Positions 1 through 9,856 of a DNA stretch of 64,000 bases are shown here, in pieces. Each line of letters starts with the position of its first letter. Within the stretch, counting starts at the first letter, position 1. A program made the translations under genes and the position numbers. The stretch covers positions 1 to 64,000 of the forward strand of contig NZ_JAEQMU010000004.1 of NCBI RefSeq assembly GCF_017908035.1, given 5' to 3'. The notes beneath the pieces are model-generated. The model was not told the DNA's origin and ran no database searches. It saw nothing but the letters and a program-made list of their open reading frames with translations. Origin of the DNA: Sphingobacterium tabacisoli (GTDB lineage: Bacteria > Bacteroidota > Bacteroidia > Sphingobacteriales > Sphingobacteriaceae).

Positions 1-3000
1 TTTTCCATCCTTGTCCTTGAAAGAAACAGGAGAAGTAACTTTATTACCACCAACTTTTAGTGTCACCTCCGAAGGATCAACGATAACTCTGTTCAATTTA
101 TCATTAGTAAGCGCATTGATAACGTTATCCTTACCATCTTTTCCGTTAATACCTGAAACAGCATCATCGATAGCTTCTATTTCTGGCGCCACTACTGTAA
201 TCGTAATCACCGCATTATCGCAGTTTGTAGGATTCAATACCTCGCAGATCTTGTACTCAATCTTATACTCGCCTGCTGGTGTCTCTGGATTGATAGTCAC
301 CTTACCTGTATTTGGATCCAGAGTAGGCACAGGCTCACCAGGATTACGTGGATCAGCAGGTTTTTCAACTGTGATTTTGACATCTTTAGGATCGACTTTA
401 TTATCGTTTAACTTGTCATTTTCCAGTACACTCGGTGTTACCGTTTTATCTTTACCATTGATCGGACCAAACTTATCATCTTCGGCTTTGATCGGAGAAG
501 CGATTATAACAATCGTTGCTACCGTAGAAGAACAGTTTGTCGTATTTAAAGCTTCGCATATGGTATATGGATATGTATACGTACCAGCAGGTACTACGCC
601 CTTAGTAATCGAAATAGTTCCATCCACATTCATTACTATACCCTGGATTGGTTGCTTGTCTTTATCCACGACTATGCCTGGCGTAAGAATTACTTGACCT
701 GACTGGACCACAACACCGTTCAACCTATCATTCTCTAATACTGTTCTTGTCGTGTGCTCATCTCGACCATTGAAAGGTCCATAAGTATCAGGACTCGCAA
801 GAATTACATTTTTCTTATATGGCACCGTTACATTATCATCATCCTCCGCCGGTTCACCATTAGGATCCTTCGCCGTTACGGTCACTTCATTAAACAAGTC
901 TGCACCTGCAGTTAATATATCTTGGGTAATGGCTTTAACTATGGTATACGCTTGGGATTTTCCTGGCTCAAGCTTATCTAATTTCGGATTAGGTACCCAA
1001 GTAGGGAACATCGTATCCGAGAAGACAAAATCTGTCAGGGTAACATTACCTGTGTTCGTTACTTTAATCGTATAAGTAATATCGTCTCCAATAACCGAAA
1101 ACTCCGTTCTAGACGCGGTCTTCTCAACAGACACATCCGCTTTTTGAGGAATTGAAACGACAGTCTTACCATTCGGTTCACTAGGATTATTTGGATCTAC
1201 TGATGTACCAGTTACTGGTGGCAATGGCTTAGTAGGATCCAAGACTTTTGGATTGGCCGTTACACTTGCTTGATTTATAAGCTTTCCTGCATCAATATCT
1301 TCTTGCGTCAATGAATAAATGGCCTTATAAGTCAACGTCGCTTTTGGGGCTAACTTGCTAACCGTATTACCACTTGGGTTTCCAGCAGGTCCCGTTATAG
1401 TTAATTTGTTTCCTTTACCAGAGAACTCCGTGTCTGTCAACACAACATCTTTCAATGTTATATTACCAGTATTGGTCACCACAAAAGTGTATTCAACTTT
1501 ATCACCAACTTTAGCGCGGTCTTTGTCTCCTTTGTATTCGCCTTTTTTCTCTAATTTAATACCAGGAATCTGAACTAAATCTAAGATAGTAGGGTCATTG
1601 TTAGGATTACCATCACCATCATTATCCTCTTCGCCTGGTTTGTCAATAACAGAACCGTCAGGTCTAGTACCCGTATCGGATACATCCTCGACAGGTTTAC
1701 CTTTCGGATCCGTCCCTGTAGCTGTAGCTGTATTCTCTATATAGCCCCTATCCAAATCTTCTTGAACTAACTCATAATCTGCGGTAGCAGTTGCAGTTTT
1801 ACCCGGGTCGATAGTAGTAGAAGGCTTAAAACTTCCTGAACCTTTTAATCCTAATTTAGCATCCGTCAGTTTCAAATCTTTGATAGTGACATTCCCCGTA
1901 TTGGTAACTACAAACGTATATGTGATTTTATCACCAACCTTACTTTTCCCTCCTATAGAAGTAATAGATTTTATTAATTGAAGCTTTGGCGCTTGAATCA
2001 AATCCGTGGTTTTACTAGCCAGCTTACTTTTAATATCGATAGGAGTATTACTTCCTGTAGGTATTTCAGGAGTTTTACCCGTAACAGTCGCTGTATTTAC
2101 AACTTTACCGTCATTCATATCCTTCTGTGTGATCGCATATGGTACTGGAGCACTAAAGCGGAATTCTTGATATTTAACCAGTTCGGTAAGCCCTGAGATT
2201 TCAAATCCGGCTCCCGTCCAGCCCAATTTCTCATCCACAATCCTAAATGGAGCTTTCAATGTTACTTCACCTGTATTTTTGATTACAAATTCGTATTCGA
2301 TTTCATCTCCTTCACTATGTCGGCCATCATTATCTTTGTCTTTGACATCATCCTTTACCTGCTTTTTAGCTAACTTGGTTAACTCAATAGTTGCAATTTC
2401 AGAACGGATTACAACCTGATCAGATGCACTTCCACAATCATTCTTCACCTGCCATTCCAAGGTTGCAGTGTTACCTTGTTCAATAGTAGCTGTACTCTCG
2501 TAACTATACTTATTAGAGAACGTAACACCTCCCTTTGCAGGTTGTATTATTACAATCCATTCTCCACTACTTCCCGTTTGGTTAGTGCTACTTCTTACTG
2601 GATTATTAGCTGCTAACGCAAACTTGCCATCGTTATATTTTAACTGATCTAGTCCCGCATTAGCGATAGGATCTACCTCTAGAACAATACGTACTTCCGT
2701 ATTCTCACTTAAACAAGTTGATTCCTCTACCAATCGGTTTGCTGCATAATAAACAATCTCACCAATTTCACCTGCAGCAATACCCTTTCCTGCTTTCGCC
2801 CGATACCTTGCATATAGATCTTCGTTCGCTAATTCGCTATCCAGAATACGATCTGTAAGTTCTTTATCCCTATACCACTCTACAATACCGTTATTAGTTA
2901 ATACAACTTGACTAAGGTTAGGTGTACCTTTGATACAGAATGCTTGTTCTTTGTAATCAGGTTTAATACGTGAAAGGTTAAATGGTGTACTATGATCTTT

Positions 3001-6000
3001 GGTCAATAGCTCCATTCCGCCGCAAGACAGAGCTAAGCTACACGTTCCTGCTGGTTTAAATGTAGTATAAACCTCTTGCTGAATGTTTCCAAAAGTAAAT
3101 TCGGAATTTCCACATTCAATTGACTTCACATCACCTTCGAATCTAATTTTGCCTTTTAGCGTTATTCTCTCTTGGAAAGCTAAATCTTCGTTAAATTCAA
3201 AAATATATCCTTTAACAGGGTCTAAAACATTCGTATATTTTAGTTTATTTTCTGCTATAAAACCTTGTGGATTATCAATAACCCATCCTTCAGGAAGTTT
3301 TAAAGCATATTTATAAATAAATTTACTAGCATCACGCCCATTCGAAATTCTTCCCGTAATCGGATGTTCTTTACCATCTTTACCGATATTTGTCACCACA
3401 GCAGTATAAGTCGCTGTTAATGGATCTCCCAAAGCTGGTGTTAGGTTAATTTTCACCTCTCCAGTCAAATCAACCACAGGTTCATCCAATGGGGCTCCAT
3501 CTAGAATAATACGATCCGTTCCAGCTTCTAATATCCGCTCTACACCTTTAACCTCTTTGCCACAGAAGTTTTTTGCGGCAGGTGTTAATGTTACCGTCTG
3601 CCCACTTTTAAATTCACAACTGGCAACCTGCAACTGGAATTTTAAGTAAAAGCGTTCTCCATTCTGCAAACTGTTATTTTTAAGAAAACTTGCAGGGATA
3701 GTGATAATTGCTTCAGTTTTATCGCCCGAAAGACCTACGCCTTGAATAGGGGTTGATTCCTTGAAGATTATGTTGCCAGGCCGTGTTGTATACACATCTG
3801 ACATATATGCATTCGTACTGATATTTCCTACACCTACGTAGTTCAAGAAAGAAGCCATCTTAATATTCAGCTTCAAATCCTTCGCTTCTCCTCCAGCATT
3901 GTTGATCTCTACTATATAGGTAATAGGTTTACATATAGGCAATGGCCCTACTCCTGGATCGTCGATAACTGTAGTCTGTAAAATTGGATCGACCAAGACA
4001 AAGCTAAGCTGCTCTGCGTAGCTTTTTTTACACGAAGCTTCTGCTACTGATGCGGGTACTCCCTTACAGTCACTACCATAGGCAATTTCAATATTGCCGT
4101 CTTCACAATTTTTAACTGCAGCTGTAACAAGGAAGTAACGGGACTGCTCGGCATTGATATGATTCAGATTATATACTCCGCCATTGTTTTTCAAAATACC
4201 GGAATTCACTTCGGTCATATCAGTTAATGACTCAACCTCTATTATGCTAGAAATATCTACATTCCCTTTCGTCTTCGCTAACCATAAGTTATCGAACTTA
4301 CGGAACTCCGAACGATTCGAAACTTTAACTAACCATTTTGCTTCTTGTGTATAAGCAATCGTAGAAACCTGTGATACCTTAACCTCTAATTTATCATTAT
4401 CGGTATTATAGTTCAACGTTTGTGCTTTGACAGGTACATCGACAACATTAACATGATCCTTACCCTCTGAATAAAAACTACCGTCTACCGTTGCCGAAAC
4501 TTTAATAGTTTCCTTAAGACTTGTTTCAATGCAATTAGGCGTTACTATAGGCCTAACAATAAAAGTAAAACCTTCATCGATAACTCCCCATGGACTGTTG
4601 CCTTTGAGTGCACGCAAATGCCCCGCTAACGTATTAGCATTAATAGCATATGTTCCTCCCGAAACAGATAATCCGTTCACATCAATATGTGTAGGGTTTG
4701 CACCGTTCCCCTCTAATTCAACACGATATCCCTTCATAGTTAGACCAGAAGACACCTCAAAAGTAACCGTCTTTGGTTTTGCTATCTCTCTGAATTCGTC
4801 TGGGAATAATGCATTACGATAAGCATCTCCATCGATTGCAAAATCGATTCTAAATCCAGCACCTTCTTGTCCGGATTCACAACCAGGGATATTATAGGTT
4901 CCGTTGTCTGTACCTGTGTTCAATGCTGTACTAGCATAGTATCCCGATACCTTATCCAAAATACCACAAGTAAGCAGATTAGGGTTAGGTTTACTTGCAT
5001 CGTATAATCCATATCCAGTTACAAACCTTTTCAAACCGGTATTTGCGTTAGCCTTTGTCGCTTTCAACAGCAAAGAAGCCGTAACTTTATCTCCGCTCAC
5101 AAAGCCAGCAAATGCGCTTGTTTGATTCTCGGCAGGAAGAACAATAAAGAATTTATTTCCCTCACTTTGTATAGCGATATTCTCAAAAGTAAATGCAGTT
5201 GTGCCATTTCTAACCACCACCACTTTACCAAACAGCCCACTGGACACCAATCCTAATCCAGCATCAACAACCGAGACTTCAAATCGTCCTCCGTTTTTCC
5301 ATACATGGTCGGTTTCGTTCTTAGGAGCGATTACGGTTCCTTGTTGAGCGATCTCGATAACATCCCCAGCAACAAAAGAGCGGATAGATTCGCCTAGGCC
5401 TGTCGCAGGACTATTACTGTCAGGAATACCGTTATTGTCCGTATCTGCTAGCCCGATCGTAACCCGTTGCAAGGAGACCTTTCCCCTATGCATTCCACCA
5501 CCGTCACAATCTCCGGTTGGACAAGTAGCATCCAATGCGATAGTCTCACAAGCAAAAGTGATTTCATTACCACAATTGTGTAATGTACTTGTTATCTTAT
5601 AAGATGGATTAGCCTCCGTTGTCGGACAAGTTAAAGTCAGAGGAAACTTCAATCTCCAGTTACCTTCGGTATTCTGGATTAAAGCGTCACGCTTTATTTT
5701 AATTTTATATTTTGTATCGCTGACTTTAGTCACCTCAGTTGCAATATCCTTCGCACCATTAAATAATTTGAGATTTGCTAAGTCTGACTGAGAGAGGTCT
5801 GCCGATAAATCAATAGTAATTTCCAGGTAAGCATCTGCTACCAAACCTTCTTTTGGAAAAGACCATGTCCCTATCTTAAAATCAGCTTGATAAGGAGCTG
5901 CACCAATAATATCTTGTTCACCCACATTCTCGCCAGCAAAAGCAAAAGTTAGTCCTCCCTTTGTCGTAGCAGATGCTGCGTATTCTGGAGTTTTCCCTCC

Positions 6001-7221
6001 TATACAGCTTTCCTTATGGATATATGTAACTTTATATCCTGTAGATTCTGTGGTATAACTTTTCGGTGCTAAAGCACAGTCTGTACCGCTTGCAGGAGTA
6101 GCATATCGTTGTGTAAAAGTAACAATCAATACTTCTCCAGGTTCCAAACGTTCTATTTTTAAAGTAGAACCGCTAACCGTTCCTAGGGCACTATTTACTC
6201 CAGAAAAAGTAATTGCTCCATCAATTTTGGCTGCATTTATATCAAGTACTATCGACGAAGCAGGAGCATTACCAGTATTCTCTACCTTCCACTCATGTTT
6301 ATACGTTCCACCCATACAGACAGTCTGCAACTCACTTACATCTGAAATAACAATACGAGGCCGTTTACTATCATCAATCTGTACGGCGACAGAAGCCTTA
6401 TCATTATTATTCCGCTCACAGCTCTCTCCGTAAATAGCTTCATAAGTAGATAATAAACCTTCACAATTATTTATAGCAACCTTTTCTGTAAATGTTAAAG
6501 TTGAGCCCGCAACAAAATTCCCTACATAACTATAGGTATTATCATTTTCATTAAATGTAAGCCCAATAGGCAATGTCGCTTGACCTTCCTGTAATCTAAT
6601 AATACCATTACCATACTTAACTGGAATCCTAAACGCAGGAAGTCCACCTGTTCCTGAATTTTTAATAGTAATGGTACGCGTGAGCTCCTGGCCCACCAAC
6701 CCCATGGTTAAATTAGGAGTTACGGAAATGTTTAATACTGCATACTGTAAATTGATAATATTTCCTTTCGCGGTTGCATCTGCACCACAGCCCTTAAGTG
6801 TGTAGCTAGCAAAACGGTCGGTCACATTTACCTTTAAAGCAGGGCAAAGCGCCTCCACGTCATAAGTAACCTCTACATAACCAGAAGTTCCTGAAGATAT
6901 AGCTACCGGAATTGTTACTCCGTCAGTATTTATTGTCTCCACAGCAGGAGATACTAACGCTTGTCCATCAATTTTTACTGACTTTTTCACGTACTTGAAA
7001 CCGGAAGGCAACTTAATACTCAATTTACCTTCAGCACATTCATCATTAGTCTTGTTGATACGGACCTTAAGAGTCTTAGCTCCGTTTTCCACCTCAAGAT
7101 TAGGAACAGCGAGATCCGCGTTGATACGGCCCTGTTGCGCCTGTAGTGTCCCCACAACAGCCAACATAGTCAGGAGCCATAAAAACACTTTCCCTACGTA
7201 ACCACGAAATTTAAATTTCAT
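1..7221 (-). CDS. Giant DUF11-type repeat surface protein (C-terminus beyond left edge)
   Basis: The frame stays open for 2407 codons and runs off the left edge. From 7221 it gives a classical signal peptide (KFKFR, then a hydrophobic stretch ending LQAQ at about residue 29). Residues 30 to about 1600 are beta-rich, Cys-containing segments. Four DUF11/DUF7507-like repeats then begin near residues 1607, 1747, 1885 and 2023, marked by the phrase TNTGNVTL and its variants. Three cadherin/Big-like repeats follow near 2130, 2240 and 2343, with motifs such as VLENDKLN and YKICEVLNPTNC. Acidic Ca-binding-like loops (DNDGDGNPNND, DKDNDGR) lie between domains. Proteins built this way in Bacteroidota are large secreted adhesins, usually with a C-terminal type IX secretion sorting domain, which would lie outside the window. 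The same frame continues upstream to ATGs at 7311 and 7368, so the start is uncertain. Adhesin function is inferred from architecture only. Confidence 0.85.
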   Translation of the reverse strand, partial: MKFKFRGYVGKVFLWLLTMLAVVGTLQAQQGRINADLAVPNLEVENGAKTLKVRINKTNDECAEGKLSIKLPSGFKYVKKSVKIDGQALVSPAVETINTDGVTIPVAISSGTSGYVEVTYDVEALCPALKVNVTDRFASYTLKGCGADATAKGNIINLQYAVLNISVTPNLTMGLVGQELTRTITIKNSGTGGLPAFRIPVKYGNGIIRLQEGQATLPIGLTFNENDNTYSYVGNFVAGSTLTFTEKVAINNCEGLLSTYEAIYGESCERNNNDKASVAVQIDDSKRPRIVISDVSELQTVCMGGTYKHEWKVENTGNAPASSIVLDINAAKIDGAITFSGVNSALGTVSGSTLKIERLEPGEVLIVTFTQRYATPASGTDCALAPKSYTTESTGYKVTYIHKESCIGGKTPEYAASATTKGGLTFAFAGENVGEQDIIGAAPYQADFKIGTWSFPKEGLVADAYLEITIDLSADLSQSDLANLKLFNGAKDIATEVTKVSDTKYKIKIKRDALIQNTEGNWRLKFPLTLTCPTTEANPSYKITSTLHNCGNEITFACETIALDATCPTGDCDGGGMHRGKVSLQRVTIGLADTDNNGIPDSNSPATGLGESIRSFVAGDVIEIAQQGTVIAPKNETDHVWKNGGRFEVSVVDAGLGLVSSGLFGKVVVVRNGTTAFTFENIAIQSEGNKFFIVLPAENQTSAFAGFVSGDKVTASLLLKATKANANTGLKRFVTGYGLYDASKPNPNLLTCGILDKVSGYYASTALNTGTDNGTYNIPGCESGQEGAGFRIDFAIDGDAYRNALFPDEFREIAKPKTVTFEVSSGLTMKGYRVELEGNGANPTHIDVNGLSVSGGTYAINANTLAGHLRALKGNSPWGVIDEGFTFIVRPIVTPNCIETSLKETIKVSATVDGSFYSEGKDHVNVVDVPVKAQTLNYNTDNDKLEVKVSQVSTIAYTQEAKWLVKVSNRSEFRKFDNLWLAKTKGNVDISSIIEVESLTDMTEVNSGILKNNGGVYNLNHINAEQSRYFLVTAAVKNCEDGNIEIAYGSDCKGVPASVAEASCKKSYAEQLSFVLVDPILQTTVIDDPGVGPLPICKPITYIVEINNAGGEAKDLKLNIKMASFLNYVGVGNISTNAYMSDVYTTRPGNIIFKESTPIQGVGLSGDKTEAIITIPASFLKNNSLQNGERFYLKFQLQVASCEFKSGQTVTLTPAAKNFCGKEVKGVERILEAGTDRIILDGAPLDEPVVDLTGEVKINLTPALGDPLTATYTAVVTNIGKDGKEHPITGRISNGRDASKFIYKYALKLPEGWVIDNPQGFIAENKLKYTNVLDPVKGYIFEFNEDLAFQERITLKGKIRFEGDVKSIECGNSEFTFGNIQQEVYTTFKPAGTCSLALSCGGMELLTKDHSTPFNLSRIKPDYKEQAFCIKGTPNLSQVVLTNNGIVEWYRDKELTDRILDSELANEDLYARYRAKAGKGIAAGEIGEIVYYAANRLVEESTCLSENTEVRIVLEVDPIANAGLDQLKYNDGKFALAANNPVRSSTNQTGSSGEWIVIIQPAKGGVTFSNKYSYESTATIEQGNTATLEWQVKNDCGSASDQVVIRSEIATIELTKLAKKQVKDDVKDKDNDGRHSEGDEIEYEFVIKNTGEVTLKAPFRIVDEKLGWTGAGFEISGLTELVKYQEFRFSAPVPYAITQKDMNDGKVVNTATVTGKTPEIPTGSNTPIDIKSKLASKTTDLIQAPKLQLIKSITSIGGKSKVGDKITYTFVVTNTGNVTIKDLKLTDAKLGLKGSGSFKPSTTIDPGKTATATADYELVQEDLDRGYIENTATATGTDPKGKPVEDVSDTGTRPDGSVIDKPGEEDNDGDGNPNNDPTILDLVQIPGIKLEKKGEYKGDKDRAKVGDKVEYTFVVTNTGNITLKDVVLTDTEFSGKGNKLTITGPAGNPSGNTVSKLAPKATLTYKAIYSLTQEDIDAGKLINQASVTANPKVLDPTKPLPPVTGTSVDPNNPSEPNGKTVVSIPQKADVSVEKTASRTEFSVIGDDITYTIKVTNTGNVTLTDFVFSDTMFPTWVPNPKLDKLEPGKSQAYTIVKAITQDILTAGADLFNEVTVTAKDPNGEPAEDDDNVTVPYKKNVILASPDTYGPFNGRDEHTTRTVLENDRLNGVVVQSGQVILTPGIVVDKDKQPIQGIVMNVDGTISITKGVVPAGTYTYPYTICEALNTTNCSSTVATIVIIASPIKAEDDKFGPINGKDKTVTPSVLENDKLNDNKVDPKDVKITVEKPADPRNPGEPVPTLDPNTGKVTINPETPAGEYKIEYKICEVLNPTNCDNAVITITVVAPEIEAIDDAVSGINGKDGKDNVINALTNDKLNRVIVDPSEVTLKVGGNKVTSPVSFKDKDGK

Positions 7222-7257
7222 ATGTATATAATTTGATTTCCAGCTATCATATGGAAT
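7217..7257 (-). repeat. 41-bp repeat, copy A
   Basis: This 41-bp segment matches 54554-54594 at 37 of 41 positions and sits at the start region of the giant surface protein gene. Its ends carry short inverted CATATG-containing arms. Part of the unit (TTTCATATGTATATA) recurs at 7306-7320, exactly 90 bp away in the same orientation. An inverted copy pair, 7248-7261 and 7301-7314, matches 13 of 14. It could be a leader or promoter element or a remnant of a small dispersed repeat. Confidence 0.6.
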
Positions 7258-7393
7258 ATCCAAACGACATTCATTCGTTTTTGTGCAGTCTGTGCTACAT
7301 GGATATTTCATATGTATATAAATTAATAATTTTTGCAGTTTGAAGATTTTACTACTCATATTACTCATCAAGAGTACTCAAAATAGCTTATCC

Positions 7394-7426
7394 CTACCCA
7401 CGGGTAGTTAATAAGGCGCAAAAGTA
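7394..7426 (-). promoter_or_regulatory. Candidate promoter and leader hairpin of the giant surface protein gene
   Basis: On the minus strand TACTTTTG (7419-7426) fits the Bacteroidota -7 consensus TAnnTTTG. Just downstream lies the perfect dyad CTACCC-AC-GGGTAG (7394-7407), expected near the 5' end of the transcript. No convincing -33 element was found at the right spacing. Confidence 0.35.
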
Positions 7427-7533
7427 GATAACCCAAAATATTTTCATGTCTCATTTTGTCCAGTTGTTGTCCAGTTAAAAAATGAGACACAAAAAACAAA
7501 CTGATAAACAACAACTTAACAAGATAAAAACCT

Positions 7534-7559
7534 AAAAAAATGTAGCCAACAAGCTACAT
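7534..7559 (-). terminator. Rho-independent terminator downstream of the AraC pair
   Basis: Read on the minus strand, a 7-bp stem (ATGTAGC/GCTACAT, six-base loop) is followed by a run of seven T. It lies about 240 bp past the stop of the second AraC gene and would separate that operon from the giant gene. Confidence 0.6.
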
Positions 7560-7802
7560 ATAAAGCTGTCAAATATTTTTTTGAGACAGCATAAAAATGG
7601 AATTTCGAGCGGAAATATTAATTTAAAATACTATTTAAGAATAGCATACTCAGATTGGAGAAATTGGGCAAGAATCTGGCAAAGAAAAAGTAACAAAAAG
7701 AGAATGTCGCAACTAAAAAAATAGGCTAAAAACCGAAAACTTTTAAAGGAGTTGTACCCGAGCTAAGGCTTAATAAAGAGTAGCAGTTGTAAACCATTGG
7801 AT

Positions 7803-8891
7803 CTACAACTTAACAAGATTCTGCTCTCGATAAACCATGGGAGAACATCCCTTTTCAAGGTTAAAATTACGATAGAAGGAAGCTCTGGAATTAAATCCGC
7901 AGGCAAAGGCGAGTTCTTCCATGCTCATATCCAATTCTGCGGACATCAACATATCACAGGCCCTAGCAATACGCCAGGAATTTATCGTCTTTACAAAGCC
8001 CTCCGAATACACCTGTGTAAAATATTGGGAAATGAAACTCTTGGGAATATTCAAGTCCTGCGCCATCTGCTCCAATTTAAAGCTTGCATCAAAATATTTT
8101 TCGGTGGCCAAATATTCGGCAATCTTACGTTGATGCACAGTCGATATATATATCGACTGTCTTGATTCACCCTCCGGAGACAATAGCGGAACTAACTGCA
8201 CATCGGCAATCTGTTCGGAGTTTCGCTCGGCCTCAGCTACCAAAGGAACACGAAGCCGGCCCAGCATATACCAATAAATTAAAGACACACCGGCCAACAT
8301 TGCTCCAATTACGACAATTCCTGTCATCAATGGTTCCTCTTTTACACCTCCCTTGTAGTTTTCCCACACAAAAGGCAACATAAATGAAGTTAATATCAAC
8401 AGCACAATCATCGTGTACTTAAAAACACCAAGGTTGATATTTTCAGGTCCCTTTTTAGCGGTGAGCACAAATATGGGATACAATACCCATGATGCACACA
8501 TGGCACCATAAAGAACAGTGTAATAACCGATGGTATAAGAACTTCTAAACAAAGGAGAGCACAAAAATACGACATAACCGATGACACCTAATAAAAAGGG
8601 GATAAAATGGAGCCACAACTTCCCTCGAGACACCTCTTTTCCTTCTAATATTCTATAGATCCAAAAGAGAAAAGGGCCAAAGGTCAATCCAAAAGGCGCT
8701 GCTGTACTCACATATTCCATTCCTGGAAAAACTTCAGTAAACAAAAACATAAAGCTTACATCAACAAGCATCTGTATCAAAAAGACGGATAAGATATTAT
8801 CTATCGTATTGCGATTCTGGATTCCAAATGATAACAAAAGCGCTTGCAGGGCGATTACAAAAATGGAAGCATATAGAAAAACAACAAACAT
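7803..8891 (-). CDS. AraC-family regulator with membrane N-terminal domain
   Basis: This 362-residue protein has a polytopic N-terminal half of about seven hydrophobic segments, up to about residue 215. A variable linker follows, and the C-terminal ~100 residues form an AraC/XylS double helix-turn-helix domain. The second helix-turn-helix is recognisable as MEELAFACGFNSRASFYRNF followed by GCSPMVYR, the usual family ending. In Bacteroidota this architecture is common for orphan membrane-bound AraC regulators whose ligand is unknown. The start codon lies 2 nt after the stop of the upstream, similarly built regulator, so the two are almost certainly co-transcribed. Target genes cannot be read from the sequence; the flanking giant surface protein and aldehyde dehydrogenase genes are only positional candidates. 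Confidence 0.85.
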   Translation of the reverse strand: MFVVFLYASIFVIALQALLLSFGIQNRNTIDNILSVFLIQMLVDVSFMFLFTEVFPGMEYVSTAAPFGLTFGPFLFWIYRILEGKEVSRGKLWLHFIPFLLGVIGYVVFLCSPLFRSSYTIGYYTVLYGAMCASWVLYPIFVLTAKKGPENINLGVFKYTMIVLLILTSFMLPFVWENYKGGVKEEPLMTGIVVIGAMLAGVSLIYWYMLGRLRVPLVAEAERNSEQIADVQLVPLLSPEGESRQSIYISTVHQRKIAEYLATEKYFDASFKLEQMAQDLNIPKSFISQYFTQVYSEGFVKTINSWRIARACDMLMSAELDMSMEELAFACGFNSRASFYRNFNLEKGCSPMVYREQNLVKL

Positions 8892-8893
8892 AC

Positions 8894-9856
8894 CTAGGTG
8901 AATGAAGATTGTTCTCTATAAGTAGAAGGTAAAACCCCTACCCGTTCTTTGAAATATCGATTAAATGTAGTCTTAGAAGAAAACCCGGAAGAATGGGCTA
9001 CTGCTTCGATTTTATATTCACTACCGAATTCGGTCAGAATTTCTTTCGCGTGACGTATACGATAGGTTGCCAACCACTCGTAATAGGTCAGCTGAAGCTG
9101 ATCGTGGAGATAATGGGATATTATATTTTTGGCAATACCAATATGATTAGATAATTTATCCAAAGACAATTTTGAGTCCAAAAACAAGCGATCGACTTCC
9201 ATTGCCCGGACTAATTCTCCTCCGCAATGTGTCAGCAGTCCAGCATCAGCTGGTACAACCGGAACTTCAGCAACAGGCCCAACAGCACTATCCTGTTCTA
9301 CAGCATGGAAGCGAGAGTACATATAGTTGACAAGCATAAACAAACTAAAGACCATAGCAACTGCAATAGCATGAATCGGATTGATCCCCATAAATAGATC
9401 GACTTGCATATAGTGTTTCAAAAATACGGCTCCCACAAAAAGAAAAATCCCCATACCTAGAGCCATTAACTGTTTCAGCAAAACAAACCCTTCCGTTTTG
9501 CTGCGCGTTCCTTTCAGTCGAAATAAAATCACTAAAGGATAACCTATCTGCACTAAAATCATAACAGGGAGGTACCACTCAAAATATGCCCAATCAAAAG
9601 TATCTCCCAATATAAGATACCAAGTCACAAAAAATACAAAAGGAATATTCCCCAACAGTAAATCCCGCTTGATTACCGCTTCACTTTTCTTAGACAAATA
9701 CTGATACATCGCCCAGAATAAAGGACCGTACAGCAAAGGCATCGGAAAACTATAGTTGGAAAACAGTATACAAAAATGATATAACTGCAGTATGGTCAAT
9801 ACAGAAACAAGCAATTCAAAAAAAGTCAATTTCTTCAAAAAGGAAGACAAGGTCAT
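8894..9856 (-). CDS. AraC-family regulator with membrane N-terminal domain, first of pair
   Basis: The protein has about 320 residues: an N-terminal hydrophobic region of six to seven membrane segments, then a C-terminal AraC DNA-binding domain. Its second helix-turn-helix reads KIEAVAHSSGFSSKTTFNRYF and ends LPSTYREQ. It shares the domain plan of the gene immediately downstream but differs clearly in sequence, so it is a paralogue or an old duplication rather than a recent copy. The frame is open to an ATG at 9916. I prefer the ATG at 9856 because a TAnnTTTG-type element (9875-9882) sits between the two ATGs and the shorter form starts close to the first membrane helix. Membrane anchoring suggests a direct response to an envelope signal, which is inference. 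Confidence 0.82.
   Translation of the reverse strand: MTLSSFLKKLTFFELLVSVLTILQLYHFCILFSNYSFPMPLLYGPLFWAMYQYLSKKSEAVIKRDLLLGNIPFVFFVTWYLILGDTFDWAYFEWYLPVMILVQIGYPLVILFRLKGTRSKTEGFVLLKQLMALGMGIFLFVGAVFLKHYMQVDLFMGINPIHAIAVAMVFSLFMLVNYMYSRFHAVEQDSAVGPVAEVPVVPADAGLLTHCGGELVRAMEVDRLFLDSKLSLDKLSNHIGIAKNIISHYLHDQLQLTYYEWLATYRIRHAKEILTEFGSEYKIEAVAHSSGFSSKTTFNRYFKERVGVLPSTYREQSSFT

Larger units (their letters stand above)
7222..7802. other. 581-bp intergenic region with leader of the giant gene and a terminator
   Basis: No gene was recognised here beyond a possible in-frame N-terminal extension of the giant protein, open up to a TGA at 7378-7380. The stretch holds a -7-like element at 7419-7426 and a hairpin at 7394-7407 in the presumed 5' leader. 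It also holds a minus-strand terminator at 7534-7559 and a second stem (GCTGTC at 7565-7570 with GACAGC at 7585-7590). The remaining 7591-7802 is AT-rich and shows nothing clear. Confidence 0.6.

Noticed and set aside
11..697. Long plus-strand reading frame at the left edge
   Set aside because: It is antisense to the giant surface protein, whose frame is continuous, has a signal peptide and shows clear repeats.
1500..2400. CRISPR or DNA satellite in the repetitive part of the giant gene
   Set aside because: The repetition is at protein level, about 138 residues per unit with diverged codons; no short identical repeats with spacers are seen.
7217..7232. TATATACATATG resembling the ribosome-binding/NdeI junction of expression vectors
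   Set aside because: The wider sequence is AT-rich native leader, the motif recurs at 54554 in another native context, and no vector sequence is present.
7797..8165. 122-residue plus-strand frame opposite the second AraC gene
   Set aside because: It lies antisense to the AraC DNA-binding domain and has no family features.
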